Source: Candidatus Zixiibacteriota bacterium
Lineage (GTDB): Bacteria; Zixibacteria; MSB-5A5; GN15; PGXB01
Direction of reading: 5' to 3'
Length of the DNA stretch: 39,913 nt
Assembly (NCBI GenBank): GCA_900498245.1
Contig: LS998015.1
Location: forward strand, 1,390,405 to 1,430,317
In this document: positions 17,073-25,707 of the stretch, in pieces
Layout of the letters: every line of letters starts with the position of its first letter
Position numbering within the stretch: the stretch's first letter is position 1
Notes under the pieces: model-generated
What the model was told of the DNA's origin: nothing
Database searches by the model: none
Seen by the model: only the letters and a program-made list of their open reading frames with translations
Made by a program: the position numbers and the translations under genes

Positions 17073-19862
17073 GTGACGGCCATTCGGTATAAATTCAATA
17101 TATTATTGTTTCTGGTGTGTCTGACATTTGCCGGCGGGATCGCCATGGGGCAGACAGCCGATGATTGCCTTTCCTGTCACGGCGATATTACTCTTACAAC
17201 TGCGCGCGATGGCAAGCAGATATCGCTCTTTATCGACGAAAAAATTTATAAGAAATCGGTGCATGGCGGTAATGACTGTGTGACCTGTCATGCCGATCTT
17301 TCCGGGACGGAATTTCCCCATAAGGCAAAGGTCGATCCGGTCGATTGCGGGTTGTGCCATGACCAGGTCGCGGCCGTCTATGACGGAAGCCTGCACGGAA
17401 AGGCGGTGACAGCCGGAATAAAGCTGGCCCCGCGCTGCTGGGATTGCCACGGCAGTCATGATATTGTTCCGGTGAAATCGCCGGAATCGCGAGTGACCAA
17501 ATTCAACATTCCGTTTGTTTGCGGCAGTTGCCATAAGGAAGGAACTCCGGTCAGCCGCGATTTTGCCATTCCTCAGGACAGCATTCTGACCCATTATTCC
17601 GAGAGTATTCATGGCGAGGGGCTGTACAAGCAGGGGTTGACAGTAACAGCGGTATGCTCGGATTGTCACACGGCTCATAATGTTCGCCCCCACAGCGATC
17701 CGCAGTCAAGCATTTATAGAGACAATGTTCCCAGAACCTGTGAGAAATGTCACGGGCGAATCGAAAAGGTCCACCTGAAAGTGGTTCGCGGTGAGTTGTG
17801 GGAAAAGGAGCCGAACAAAGTTCCGGTTTGTGTCGATTGTCATTCGCCGCATAAGATAAGACGAATCTTCTATGAGCAGGGAATGTCGAATCAGGATTGC
17901 CTGCTCTGCCATGGAAAGAAGGATTTGACCGCGATTCGGGACGGAAAAACCGTTTCGATGTATGTCGATTCGCTGGAGACCCAGCATTCGATTCATTCGA
18001 AAGTATCATGCGCTCAATGCCATACCGGCATTACCCCGTCGCATCAGCGCCCCTGCGCGACGATAACATCGAAGGTAGACTGCTCCATCTGCCATGAGCA
18101 GGTGGTGGAGACATATAAAACCAGCACCCATGGAATGCTTGCGGATAAGAATGACCCGGTGGCGCCGGTTTGCCGCGACTGCCACGGTACCCATAATATA
18201 TTGGGGCACGCCAACGAGGAATCGCCGACCTACCCCACTCACGTGCCGGATTTGTGCGGGAAATGCCATCGCGAAGGGAACAAGGCGGCGGTTCGATATA
18301 ATGGAACCCAGCACAACATCCTGGAGAATTATACCGAAAGTGCTCATGGCAAGGGACTTCTTCAAAGCGGGTTGGTGGTCACGGCGATGTGCACCGATTG
18401 TCATACTGCCCATCATGAATTGCCGCGAGATAATCCGGAATCGAGCATTAATCATAAGAATGTGCCGGCGACATGCGGACGGTGTCATAACGGCATTTAC
18501 GAGCAGTTCGAACAGAGCATTCATTCGCCTCTGGTTTCAAAGACCGACAAACCGCTTCCGGCCTGCATCGATTGCCATCAGTCGCACACCATAATTCGCA
18601 CCGATACGGAGGGTTTCAAACTTGGGATTATCAACCAGTGCGGAAAATGTCATGAAGATGTGACTAAAACCTATTTCGATACATTTCACGGCAAGGTCTC
18701 CAAACTGGGATATACGGCGGCCGCCAAGTGCTATGATTGCCATGGGGCACATAACATTCTGCCTCCGTATGAACCGAAATCGACTCTTTCGCGCACCAAT
18801 ATTGTCAAAACCTGCGGACAATGTCACCCAGGCTCGCACCGCCGCTTCGCCGGTTATCTAACCCATGCGACTCATCACGATCGCCACAAATATCCGATTC
18901 TTTTTTATACGTTCTGGTTCATGACGATTCTTCTGGTTGGGACCCTGACGATTGCCGGAACGCATACGCTGCTCTGGTTACCCCGTTCGTTCCAGATGAT
19001 GAAGAAACACAAGCAATTACGGATTGCGGCCCTGGGGAATCTGGAGTATGTCCGTTTCCGGACCCTGCCGAGAAGACTTCATATTCTGGTTATCATCAGT
19101 TTCCTGGGACTGGCATTAACCGGCATGACCCTCAAATTTTCCTATCTCGGCTGGGCGCAGTGGCTATCGGGGGTTCTGGGCGGATTCGAATCGGCCGCGT
19201 ATATTCACCGGGTCTGCGCGGTGATAACATTTTTCTATTTTGGGGCGCATATCTTCGATCTGATCCGAACCAAAATAAAGGAGAAGAAGACCTGGCGGCA
19301 GATACTATTCGGGGCGAATTCGATGCTTCCCAACAGAACCGATTTGAAAGAAGTGATCGGGACATTTAAGTGGTTTTTCGGTCTCGGGCCGCGGCCCAAC
19401 TACGGGCGATGGACCTACTGGGAAAAGTTCGACTACTTCGCCGTTTTCTGGGGTGTGGCAATTATCGGGACGACCGGACTGATGCTCTGGTTTCCGGAGA
19501 TTTTCACCCGCTTCCTGCCGGGCTGGATAATAAATGTGGCGACTATCGTGCATTCCGACGAAGCGCTTTTGGCAGTGGCATTTATATTCACAGTGCATTT
19601 CTTCAATACTCATTTCCGGCCCGACAAATTCCCGATGGATACGGTAATATTTACGGGCCGGGTACCGCTGGAGGAGTTGAAACAGGATCGCCCCCGCGAG
19701 TATGAGGAAATGATCAAAAGCCGCGAGATTAAGAAACATCTGGCTGAGCCGTTGCCGCCGGTCGTTATCAGGGGCCTGAAGATTTTCGGCGGGATAGCAC
19801 TATTTATTGGGATCTCTCTTATTTTTCTCATCATATATGCTGAAATATTCGGCTATCGCTGA
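17073..19862 (+). CDS. Nineteen-heme cytochrome c fused to b-type membrane domain (CbcL-like)
   Basis: Very large paralogue of the preceding protein: about 929 aa with 19 CXXCH motifs. After a signal peptide, two tandem blocks of eight hemes share visible sequence (DCLSCHGDITLTTARDGK in block 1, DCLLCHGKKDLTAIRDGK in block 2). Three further hemes and a b-type membrane domain follow (HRRFAGYLTHATHHD, then about five helices including YIHRVCAVITFFYFGAHIFDL and IVHSDEALLAVAFIFTVHFFNTHF). I prefer GTG 17073, with GGAAAG upstream, over the in-frame TTG 17055. A role as quinol dehydrogenase feeding periplasmic or outer-membrane cytochromes is inferred from architecture; the substrate is unknown. 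Confidence 0.88.
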   Translation: MTAIRYKFNILLFLVCLTFAGGIAMGQTADDCLSCHGDITLTTARDGKQISLFIDEKIYKKSVHGGNDCVTCHADLSGTEFPHKAKVDPVDCGLCHDQVAAVYDGSLHGKAVTAGIKLAPRCWDCHGSHDIVPVKSPESRVTKFNIPFVCGSCHKEGTPVSRDFAIPQDSILTHYSESIHGEGLYKQGLTVTAVCSDCHTAHNVRPHSDPQSSIYRDNVPRTCEKCHGRIEKVHLKVVRGELWEKEPNKVPVCVDCHSPHKIRRIFYEQGMSNQDCLLCHGKKDLTAIRDGKTVSMYVDSLETQHSIHSKVSCAQCHTGITPSHQRPCATITSKVDCSICHEQVVETYKTSTHGMLADKNDPVAPVCRDCHGTHNILGHANEESPTYPTHVPDLCGKCHREGNKAAVRYNGTQHNILENYTESAHGKGLLQSGLVVTAMCTDCHTAHHELPRDNPESSINHKNVPATCGRCHNGIYEQFEQSIHSPLVSKTDKPLPACIDCHQSHTIIRTDTEGFKLGIINQCGKCHEDVTKTYFDTFHGKVSKLGYTAAAKCYDCHGAHNILPPYEPKSTLSRTNIVKTCGQCHPGSHRRFAGYLTHATHHDRHKYPILFYTFWFMTILLVGTLTIAGTHTLLWLPRSFQMMKKHKQLRIAALGNLEYVRFRTLPRRLHILVIISFLGLALTGMTLKFSYLGWAQWLSGVLGGFESAAYIHRVCAVITFFYFGAHIFDLIRTKIKEKKTWRQILFGANSMLPNRTDLKEVIGTFKWFFGLGPRPNYGRWTYWEKFDYFAVFWGVAIIGTTGLMLWFPEIFTRFLPGWIINVATIVHSDEALLAVAFIFTVHFFNTHFRPDKFPMDTVIFTGRVPLEELKQDRPREYEEMIKSREIKKHLAEPLPPVVIRGLKIFGGIALFIGISLIFLIIYAEIFGYR

Positions 19863-20026
19863 TTCGGAGAAATTTCCCCGGAATTCTCCACATAAAGTAA
19901 GTTATTGACCTTCAAATTTATATCAGACTACAAAAATTCTGGGAAAAATTAATTCCCACAAATAAGTCAACCAATTCCGTATTCTATTTTGGAAATACAA
20001 ATAATTGATAGGATAATGAAAGAAAT

Positions 20027-20449
20027 ATGCTATCATTAAAAGCACAATATGGATTGAGGGCGATTGTGGCGCTAGCCGCCAACTATGGGAAAGGGCCGAT
20101 TCAGGCTAAGGAAATTGCCAGTACACAGGGAGTACCAGTCAGATATCTGGAGTTGCTTCTGGCGCAATTGCGGCGGGCCAGACTGGTGGATGCCAATCGG
20201 GGAAAAAACGGCGGATATATTTTAGCCCGAGATCCGGGAGGGATAACGGTCTGGGATGTGGTGACGGCTTTTGAGGGGAAGATGATAATCACCCAGTTGA
20301 GGGAACCGGGGACCCCGGAAGACAACGCGCACGGTCTCTCTTTCATTTGGAAAGAAGCGGAGAAAAAGGTCATTGATTATCTGGCGTCGATTAAAGTTGC
20401 GGACATCATGGAAATGATCCGGACCGGTCAGGAAATGTATTTTATATAG
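20027..20449 (+). CDS. Rrf2-family transcriptional regulator (CymR-like)
   Basis: The 140-aa winged-helix protein has the Rrf2 N-terminus ([17 protein letters not shown]), the recognition segment [29 protein letters not shown], and the wing [23 protein letters not shown]. It has no cysteine at all, so it cannot bind an Fe-S cluster as IscR or NsrR do. That fits CymR, the cysteine-metabolism repressor that acts with CysK in Gram-positives. It lies 26 bases before the cysteine synthase ATG, so co-regulation of cysteine synthesis is the simplest inference. Confidence 0.88.
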   Translation: MLSLKAQYGLRAIVALAANYGKGPIQAKEIASTQGVPVRYLELLLAQLRRARLVDANRGKNGGYILARDPGGITVWDVVTAFEGKMIITQLREPGTPEDNAHGLSFIWKEAEKKVIDYLASIKVADIMEMIRTGQEMYFI

Positions 20450-20475
20450 TAATGGAAGATAATTCAGAGGTTACA

Positions 20476-21405
20476 ATGAGCAGGATAGCAGAAGATATAT
20501 CGCAATTAATCGGGAAGACACCGCTGGTGAAATTGCATCGGATGGGGAAGGGATTACCAGGGGAAGTGGTGGTTAAATTGGAATCTTTCAACCCCTGTTC
20601 GTCCGTAAAGGACAGAATTGCCTTCTTCATGATAGAGGATGCCGAAAAGAAGGGGCAAATAACAAACGACACAGTAATTATAGAACCAACCTCCGGCAAT
20701 ACCGGCATAGCCCTGGCTTTTATTTGTGCGGCGCGGGGATATAAATTGATTTTGACCATGCCTGATACGATGTCGCTGGAGCGCAGGAACCTCTTGAAAG
20801 CTCTGGGGGCCCAATTGATCCTTACGCCGGGAGCCGAAGGAATGCCCGGAGCAGTTAAAAAGGCCGAGGAGCTGGTCGCTTCGACCCCGCATTCATTTAT
20901 GCCGCAGCAATTCAACAATCCGGCCAACCCGGCGGCGCATCTGGCAACAACCGGTCCGGAAATATGGCAGGATACCGACGGCAAAGTCGATGTCTTAATT
21001 TCGGCGGTGGGAACAGGTGGAACTATTACGGGGACGGGAAAATTTCTCAAGAAAATGAAGCCATCGGTAAAACTGATCGCAGTCGAGCCGGAGGCGTCGC
21101 CGTTTCTTTCCAAAGGGGAACGAGGGCCGCATCCGATTCAAGGGATAGGCGCCGGTTTCAAGCCGGAAGTCTTGGACCTGAGCATCATCGACGAAATATT
21201 GACGGTCGGTAATGATGAAGCCATTATGGCGACGCGGCGGATGGTCAGAGAGGAAGGTATTCTGGCCGGCATTTCGGCCGGGGCGAATGTGGCCGTGGCC
21301 CTGAGGGTGGCGGCGCGACCCGAAAATGCTGGGAAGATGATAGTCACTTTCATCTGCGATACCGGTGAGAGGTATCTTTCGACCCCGACCTATCTAGAAC
21401 TCTAG
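20476..21405 (+). CDS. cysK: Cysteine synthase A (O-acetylserine sulfhydrylase)
   Basis: PLP enzyme making cysteine from O-acetylserine and sulfide. From ATG 20476 it is 309 aa, the usual length. The PLP lysine is in NPCSSVKDR (Lys45), substrate loop [11 protein letters not shown], phosphate loop GTGGTITG, and the late [12 protein letters not shown] and [13 protein letters not shown] are typical. The start at 20476 has AGAGG five bases upstream. An in-frame ATG at 20452 lies just after the Rrf2 stop without a binding site. It probably forms an operon with the Rrf2 regulator. Confidence 0.95.
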   Translation: MSRIAEDISQLIGKTPLVKLHRMGKGLPGEVVVKLESFNPCSSVKDRIAFFMIEDAEKKGQITNDTVIIEPTSGNTGIALAFICAARGYKLILTMPDTMSLERRNLLKALGAQLILTPGAEGMPGAVKKAEELVASTPHSFMPQQFNNPANPAAHLATTGPEIWQDTDGKVDVLISAVGTGGTITGTGKFLKKMKPSVKLIAVEPEASPFLSKGERGPHPIQGIGAGFKPEVLDLSIIDEILTVGNDEAIMATRRMVREEGILAGISAGANVAVALRVAARPENAGKMIVTFICDTGERYLSTPTYLEL

Positions 21406-21628
21406 TTCGGAAGAGTTCGACAATCTCGTCCAATTCTGAAACGCTGTTTCGCATTGTGTTTCTGATTGAAACGATTCTGGGAATCCTTGCGTGGCGTTTT
21501 TTTTAATAATTGAAATGGATGCGATAACCTCTTGCCCTGCAATGGAAAAATTGCTCCCTGAAATTTGCTTTTCAGAATTTAATTGGTACGCCGTATGCAA
21601 TACTCACAGGTGGAATGTGGTTCTTGAA
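21406..21628. other. Intergenic stretch, no gene recognised
   Basis: Short open frames on both strands have no family resemblance and no ribosome binding sites. It precedes a possible small RNA. Confidence 0.4.
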
Positions 21629-21786
21629 TTGACATCAGGGGCTCAAGGAAGAGTAAAAGGGGGTAAGAGGTAACGGACTTCTCGATATGGTTGCCTCCAA
21701 TTTGAGAGGCCGCTTCAGATCCGGCAGGGGGAGTCTCAGGCGGCTTACGATAGAATGGCCTCGCTGAAATGCGGGGCCATTTTTTC
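21629..21786 (+). ncRNA. Candidate small structured RNA
   Basis: A perfect TTGACA (21629-21634) with an AT-rich -10 region near 21654 precedes about 120 bases of foldable sequence. GCCTC...GAGGC forms a hairpin near 21693, GCCGC...GCGGC closes a larger loop, and a strong terminator ends the unit. No open frame spans it. Similarity of TCAGATCCGG to the SRP RNA tip was considered, but the rest does not fit. It could instead be the untranslated tail of cysK. Confidence 0.3.
21754..21786 (+). terminator. Intrinsic terminator
   Basis: AATGGCCTCGC pairs with GCGGGGCCATT over 11 bp with one G-T wobble, loop TGAAAT, then six T. It ends transcripts coming from cysK or from the candidate RNA just before the next gene. 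Confidence 0.85.
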
Positions 21787-21810
21787 ATGGTTTTAGGGGG
21801 GCTTAGTACT

Positions 21811-21816
21811 TATAAT
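21811..21816 (+). promoter_or_regulatory. Perfect -10 box predicting a leaderless message
   Basis: TATAAT ends six bases before the ATG at 21823, so transcription would start at or next to the A of the start codon. No recognisable -35 box (TGGTTT at the right distance) and no ribosome binding site precede the ATG. Confidence 0.45.
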
Positions 21817-21822
21817 TGAACC

Positions 21823-22635
21823 ATGGCAAATACAGAATATAAATTTGGAATATCAACCACGTTCGATTATTCGGTCGATATCGGGACTCAAGTCGGTCTG
21901 ATTGCCGAAAGCGGCTTCGATTTCATCTCTATCGGGGCCAATTTGGAGCACAGCCATTTTGAGGAGCCGGCGAAATTCGAGCGAATTTTAAAGCAAGTCA
22001 AGGCAAAGGGATTGTTTGTCGATTCGGCACACGCCCCATTTGGAGAGGAATATGACCCGGCGCAGAGGGACAATTCGATTCGGGAAGGGGCGGTGAGCCG
22101 GCTAAAATCGTTCCAGAACCTGTGTGCTGTTTATGGGATCCCGATAATGATATTGCATCCCCATCACTATTTTGACGGCGGTCGCGAGGAATGCCTGGAA
22201 CGGGCCATAAAGTCCCTTCAAGAATTGAACGAAAAAAAGAGGCCGGAGGTCAAGATTGCTCTCGAGAATCTGCCGGGCGGCGATAGTGTCTGGATGTTTG
22301 AAAAATTAATGGATCGATTCAGCGATTCGGATTTCGGTTTCTGCTACGACAGTTCTCATGATAATATGAGTGGGGATCCCTTTGGCCTTCTTGAAAATCT
22401 CGCGGAACGACTGACAACCTGTCATCTTTCCGACAATCATGGCAAAGATGACGAACATCTGATTCCCGGGGACGGAATAATTGACTGGCGGAAAATGCGG
22501 GGTATTTTTGACAGGGCCATGAAGATCAGGAATATTCTTTTTGAAGTCGGGACAGGAGCGAAATTAAGTGAAGATCCCGAGATCTTTCTGGCGCGAACAG
22601 TAAGAGCGGCCAGAAAAATTTTCAGTTCCGCCTGA
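21823..22635 (+). CDS. Sugar phosphate isomerase/epimerase-like TIM-barrel protein
   Basis: The 270-aa cytosolic protein belongs to the xylose isomerase-like/AP endonuclease-2 TIM-barrel superfamily. Typical metal-site segments are VDSAHAPFGEEYD, MILHPHHYFDGG, IALENLPGGDS, GFCYDSSHDNM, TCHLSDNHGKDDEHLIPGDGIIDW and ILFEVGTG, which provide Glu, Asp and His ligands for a divalent metal. The substrate cannot be deduced: these proteins act on sugars, inositols or DNA. It starts with no leader, judged by the -10 box six bases upstream. The TPR gene follows after about 85 bases. Confidence 0.9.
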   Translation: MANTEYKFGISTTFDYSVDIGTQVGLIAESGFDFISIGANLEHSHFEEPAKFERILKQVKAKGLFVDSAHAPFGEEYDPAQRDNSIREGAVSRLKSFQNLCAVYGIPIMILHPHHYFDGGREECLERAIKSLQELNEKKRPEVKIALENLPGGDSVWMFEKLMDRFSDSDFGFCYDSSHDNMSGDPFGLLENLAERLTTCHLSDNHGKDDEHLIPGDGIIDWRKMRGIFDRAMKIRNILFEVGTGAKLSEDPEIFLARTVRAARKIFSSA

Positions 22636-22720
22636 GAGCGAAAAAATTCGCTGAAATTAAGGAAAGGGAAAATTGTATAAGTATAAACAGGCATTAGCAT
22701 ATGAGAGGAGACAGAAAATA

Positions 22721-23614
22721 ATGCGATCGATGAATGGAACCGTTGCTTTTTTTCTTATTGGCTTTTCGATTTTGTTCGGGGTAGCCGCCGCCCAGATGGC
22801 GCCGGGGCAGGATACGGTCGATTATCTTCTGGAACAGGGGGATCGGGCGTTTATCGGCAAGAATTATATGGATGCCCTCAAGGCCTATGACCAGGCCATC
22901 GACCTCGATCCGAAATTTGCCACATCGTATGTTCAGCGCGGCGTGGTGTTCGGCAACATGGGGCAATATGATAATGCCATTAAGGATTTTACGAAAGCGA
23001 TCAATCTGGATTCATCCGTCGGCATAGCCTATTACAGTCGGGCTCTGGCATTTGAAAGGAAAGGTCAGCCGGACAGCGCGATTGCCGACTACGGCATGGC
23101 CATCACCAATGAACCCCAGAACGGTTCGGCCCATTTTAATCGGGGGATTTTGCTTTACAAGAAAGGGCTTTATGATCAAGCCATCGATGATTACCAGAAG
23201 GCAATTAAGACAAAGCCCAATGACGAGAGAATATATATCAATCTGGGACACGCATACATGGCAAAAAAGGCCCTTGATCTGGCCGAGAAAAATTATTCAC
23301 AGGCAATCAAGATCAATTCCGGTTCGGCCGACGGCCATTATTATCGAGGGCTTGCTCTGTATGACCTGACTCGATATGAAGAGGCAATTGCGGAATTTAG
23401 AAAGACGATAGAAGTAAATCCAAATTATATCAATGCCTACTTTAATCTGGGGGCAACGCTGGAGTGGATGAAGCGCTATGATGAAGCGATTGATGCCTTC
23501 AATCAATACATCAAGAAAGCGTCCGTAACCGATGGAACAAAAATTCAAAATGTTCAAAATGAAATCAAAAATATCGAAGGGAAAAAGAAACGCGCCGCCG
23601 AACAGGGGAAATGA
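22721..23614 (+). CDS. Exported TPR-repeat protein
   Basis: The 297-aa protein has a signal peptide (core VAFFLIGFSILFGVAAAQ) and about seven tetratricopeptide units, with the A-Y/F-x-RG and LDPKFATSYVQRG type of spacing (for example AIKDFTKAINLDSSVGIAYYSRALAF and AIADYGMAITNEPQNGSAHFNRGILLYKKG). The C-terminus is a charged helix (GKKKRAAEQGK). AGGAGA lies nine bases before ATG 22721; an in-frame ATG at 22673 has no site. It is probably a periplasmic scaffold for protein-protein contacts; the partner is unknown. Confidence 0.88.
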   Translation: MRSMNGTVAFFLIGFSILFGVAAAQMAPGQDTVDYLLEQGDRAFIGKNYMDALKAYDQAIDLDPKFATSYVQRGVVFGNMGQYDNAIKDFTKAINLDSSVGIAYYSRALAFERKGQPDSAIADYGMAITNEPQNGSAHFNRGILLYKKGLYDQAIDDYQKAIKTKPNDERIYINLGHAYMAKKALDLAEKNYSQAIKINSGSADGHYYRGLALYDLTRYEEAIAEFRKTIEVNPNYINAYFNLGATLEWMKRYDEAIDAFNQYIKKASVTDGTKIQNVQNEIKNIEGKKKRAAEQGK

Positions 23615-23629
23615 AAGTCATTTCGGCTA

Positions 23630-24160
23630 TTATGATGCCGGATTTTCGGGTATAAAGGTGGGAGAATCGACGGGGGTTTTTCCCTTTAATTTTTCCTGAT
23701 AGTAAAGGTAGGTCATGGGAGGATTATCATTCAAAATTTCGGCCTCCGTAACCTCACCAATAAAAAGGGTGTGGGTTCCGATATCAAGCTGATTGACCAC
23801 CTTGGCTTCCATGAAGGCGACGGCGTTTTCAGTTATAATGGGGCAGCCGGAGGTGCCATAGCGAAAGGCGGCTGTGGCGAACTTATCGATAACCCTTCCG
23901 GAGCGAAAACCGAATAGCCCGATAAAGGGAAAAGGGGTCGATTCCTGCAGGATGGAAATACTGTATCGAAGACTCTCTTTTATGTATTCATGTGTCAAAT
24001 TGCTGCGGCTTATGGCGGCCGCGATACGAACCGGTTTGGAGGTTATCTGAAAGACCGTGTTGGCAATCTGGCCGTTGGGTTTACCGTCCAGGATAGAACT
24101 AACAATATAGAGGCCATAGCCCATTTTGCGCAGGGCATAGCGATCCAAAATTATCTCCAT
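23630..24160 (-). CDS. Flavin reductase-like (FMN-binding) protein
   Basis: The 176-aa protein belongs to the split beta-barrel flavin reductase family (DIM6/NTAB, also the N-terminus of high-molecular-weight rubredoxin). Seen are MGYGLYIVSSILDGKPNGQIANTVFQITSKPVRIAAAISRSN, the phosphate-site pattern, and late GTHTLFIGEVTEAEIL. It would use NAD(P)H or rubredoxin-type electrons to reduce FMN. AGGGG lies nine bases before the ATG. It is last in the CMD-GAF-flavin reductase group, 27 bases after the GAF gene, which suggests a shared redox-defence role. Confidence 0.9.
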   Translation of the reverse strand: MEIILDRYALRKMGYGLYIVSSILDGKPNGQIANTVFQITSKPVRIAAAISRSNLTHEYIKESLRYSISILQESTPFPFIGLFGFRSGRVIDKFATAAFRYGTSGCPIITENAVAFMEAKVVNQLDIGTHTLFIGEVTEAEILNDNPPMTYLYYQEKLKGKTPVDSPTFIPENPAS

Positions 24161-24187
24161 AATTTTATCCCCTCATCAATTATAATT

Positions 24188-24658
24188 TCAGATGATTCTA
24201 GAGGCGATATCGCAAATTTTCGATAAAAATTCCTGGTCTTCGGAATCAAAGGCTGCGGCGGTATGGGAATCGATATCGAGTTCACCAATAATCGCGCCGT
24301 TCTTATGGATCGGCAGAACAATTTCCGATTTGACGTTAATACTGCATGATAGATAATTGTCTTCGGCGGTGACATCATCAACGATAAATACTTTTTCGGT
24401 TTCCGCGGCCTGACCGCAAATCCCCTTGCCGAAGGGTATTTGGGTATGGGTGGTCGGTTCGCCGGAAAAGGGACCGAGAAGCAGCGTCCTTTTCTGCCCG
24501 GAGTCAACCAGATAAAATCCGACCCAGTTATAGGCGGCCACCCGGTCCATTAAAAGCTCCGTAATTTTCTGCAGTTTGGCGTCGCGGCCAAGAGAGGCGT
24601 CGGCCACGGCGGATACATCATTTAATAGGTTTAAAAAAGCGATTTGACGTTCATTCAT
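24188..24658 (-). CDS. GAF-domain free methionine-(R)-sulfoxide reductase-like protein
   Basis: The 156-aa single GAF domain has the MsrC pattern: NWVGFYLVDS, LLGPFSGEPTTHTQIPFGKGICG and SEIVLPIHKNGAIIGELDIDS. Cys81 and Cys105 are 24 apart, as Cys94 and Cys118 are in the E. coli enzyme. The position of the third Cys (E. coli 84) is His71 here. Reduction would therefore rest on the 81/105 pair. The ATG overlaps the upstream gene's stop by 8 bases, so translation is coupled. Function is inferred from homology. Confidence 0.88.
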   Translation of the reverse strand: MNERQIAFLNLLNDVSAVADASLGRDAKLQKITELLMDRVAAYNWVGFYLVDSGQKRTLLLGPFSGEPTTHTQIPFGKGICGQAAETEKVFIVDDVTAEDNYLSCSINVKSEIVLPIHKNGAIIGELDIDSHTAAAFDSEDQEFLSKICDIASRII

Positions 24659-25034
24659 GGGAGTGAACCCCCGATTTTCCCGGCTTTCCCGAGATTTTCA
24701 TTTCGTCCCAGGCCCGCCAGGCGCGGCGGAGATGGGGAATAGTAATGGAGCCTCCGACGACAAGCCCGACGGTTAGGGCCTCTTCCAACTCATTATCGGC
24801 GACCCCCTCTTCGAAACACCGTACGAGATGATACATGATGCAGTCGTCACACCGGAGAACCAGGGAGGCCACCAACCCCAGCATTTCTTTTGTTTTGGTC
24901 GACAGAGCCCCGTCCTGATATGTCTGCCAGTCGATATTATAAAACCGCTTGGTATTAATTCCGGCGTATTTCATGACAATATCATTCAATTTTTCCCGCT
25001 CCTCCCGAAATTTATCGGCTCGGCTTTTATCCAT
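24651..25034 (-). CDS. Carboxymuconolactone decarboxylase/AhpD-like protein
   Basis: The 127-aa helical protein has the AhpD-type redox signature LVLRCDDCIMYHLVRCFEEGV: CxxC with a His five residues after the second Cys. This supports peroxidase-linked disulfide chemistry rather than decarboxylation. ATG 25034 has AAGGAG eight bases upstream; an in-frame GTG at 25043 is too close to that site. It heads the CMD-GAF-flavin reductase operon. Its electron donor and substrate are unknown. Confidence 0.87.
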   Translation of the reverse strand: MDKSRADKFREEREKLNDIVMKYAGINTKRFYNIDWQTYQDGALSTKTKEMLGLVASLVLRCDDCIMYHLVRCFEEGVADNELEEALTVGLVVGGSITIPHLRRAWRAWDEMKISGKPGKSGVHSHE

Positions 25035-25075
25035 GACAGGCACTCCTTAAACCAAATCTGAGACACCAAATAAAT

Positions 25076-25105
25076 AAAGAACAGGAGAATTAACTCCTGT
25101 TCTTT
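25076..25105 (-). terminator. Intrinsic terminator after ferritin
   Basis: AAAGAACAGGAG and its complement CTCCTGTTCTTT form a perfect 12-bp stem with loop AATTAA. On the minus strand TATTTATTT follows. It lies 30 bases beyond the ferritin stop. Confidence 0.85.
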
Positions 25106-25135
25106 AAATATAATAAAATATTGAAAAAATCTCAG

Positions 25136-25624
25136 TTACTTTCTTTCACCGAGGTAGCGGTCAACCATAAACAGGCCCTGATTGGAATCGCCGACCATTT
25201 TCAACTTGTGGACGATATCAGCCGCGGTCGCTTCTTCCTCGACCTGCTCCTTGACAAACCACTGAAGAAAACCGGCAGTGGCGTGATCTTTTTCGGCAAT
25301 GGCCAGATCGGCCAGTCTGCCGATTAATCCTGTAATTTTCTGTTCGTGCTTATAGGCGGCCTCGAAAATCGACAGGGGCGTGCCCCATTCCGACTGCGGT
25401 TTGTCAATATTTTCCAGAGTGACTTTGCCCTGCTGTTCGTTGACATAGTCGAAGATTTTCAAGGCGTGAGTCATTTCCTCCTGCGATTGAATTCTCATCC
25501 AGTGCGCGAAACCGTCAAGATTGGCGGCCTTGAAATGGGCCGACATGGCCAGATACAGGTAAGATGAAAAATATTCCTCTTTGATTTGCCCGTTGAGAGC
25601 CTGTTCCATTTTGCTGCTAATCAT
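25136..25624 (-). CDS. Ferritin (FtnA-like)
   Basis: Iron-storage four-helix protein of 162 aa, close to bacterial FtnA length. Ferroxidase ligands appear in helix A (QIKEEYFSSYLYLAMS), helix B (QSQEEMTHALKIFDYV, with Glu-Glu and His), and late helices (LQWFVKEQVEEEATA). ATG 25624 is chosen because AAAGGA lies eight bases upstream; ATG 25633 would have the same site too close. No heme-ligand Met pattern of bacterioferritin is evident. Neighbours tpx and AhpD-like suggest oxidative-stress and iron control. Confidence 0.93.
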   Translation of the reverse strand: MISSKMEQALNGQIKEEYFSSYLYLAMSAHFKAANLDGFAHWMRIQSQEEMTHALKIFDYVNEQQGKVTLENIDKPQSEWGTPLSIFEAAYKHEQKITGLIGRLADLAIAEKDHATAGFLQWFVKEQVEEEATAADIVHKLKMVGDSNQGLFMVDRYLGERK

Positions 25625-25707
25625 TGTTAACATCCTTTCTTTCGATATATTTGCCTTTGAATATCGGGGCCGGTACCTCGGGGGGACGGCCCGGTTCAAA
25701 TTTCAGT

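Noticed and set aside
21663-21790. SRP RNA-like motif TCAGATCCGG
   Set aside because: The distal part does not keep the GGAAG..AGCAG core or a terminal closing stem, so an SRP RNA is not supported.
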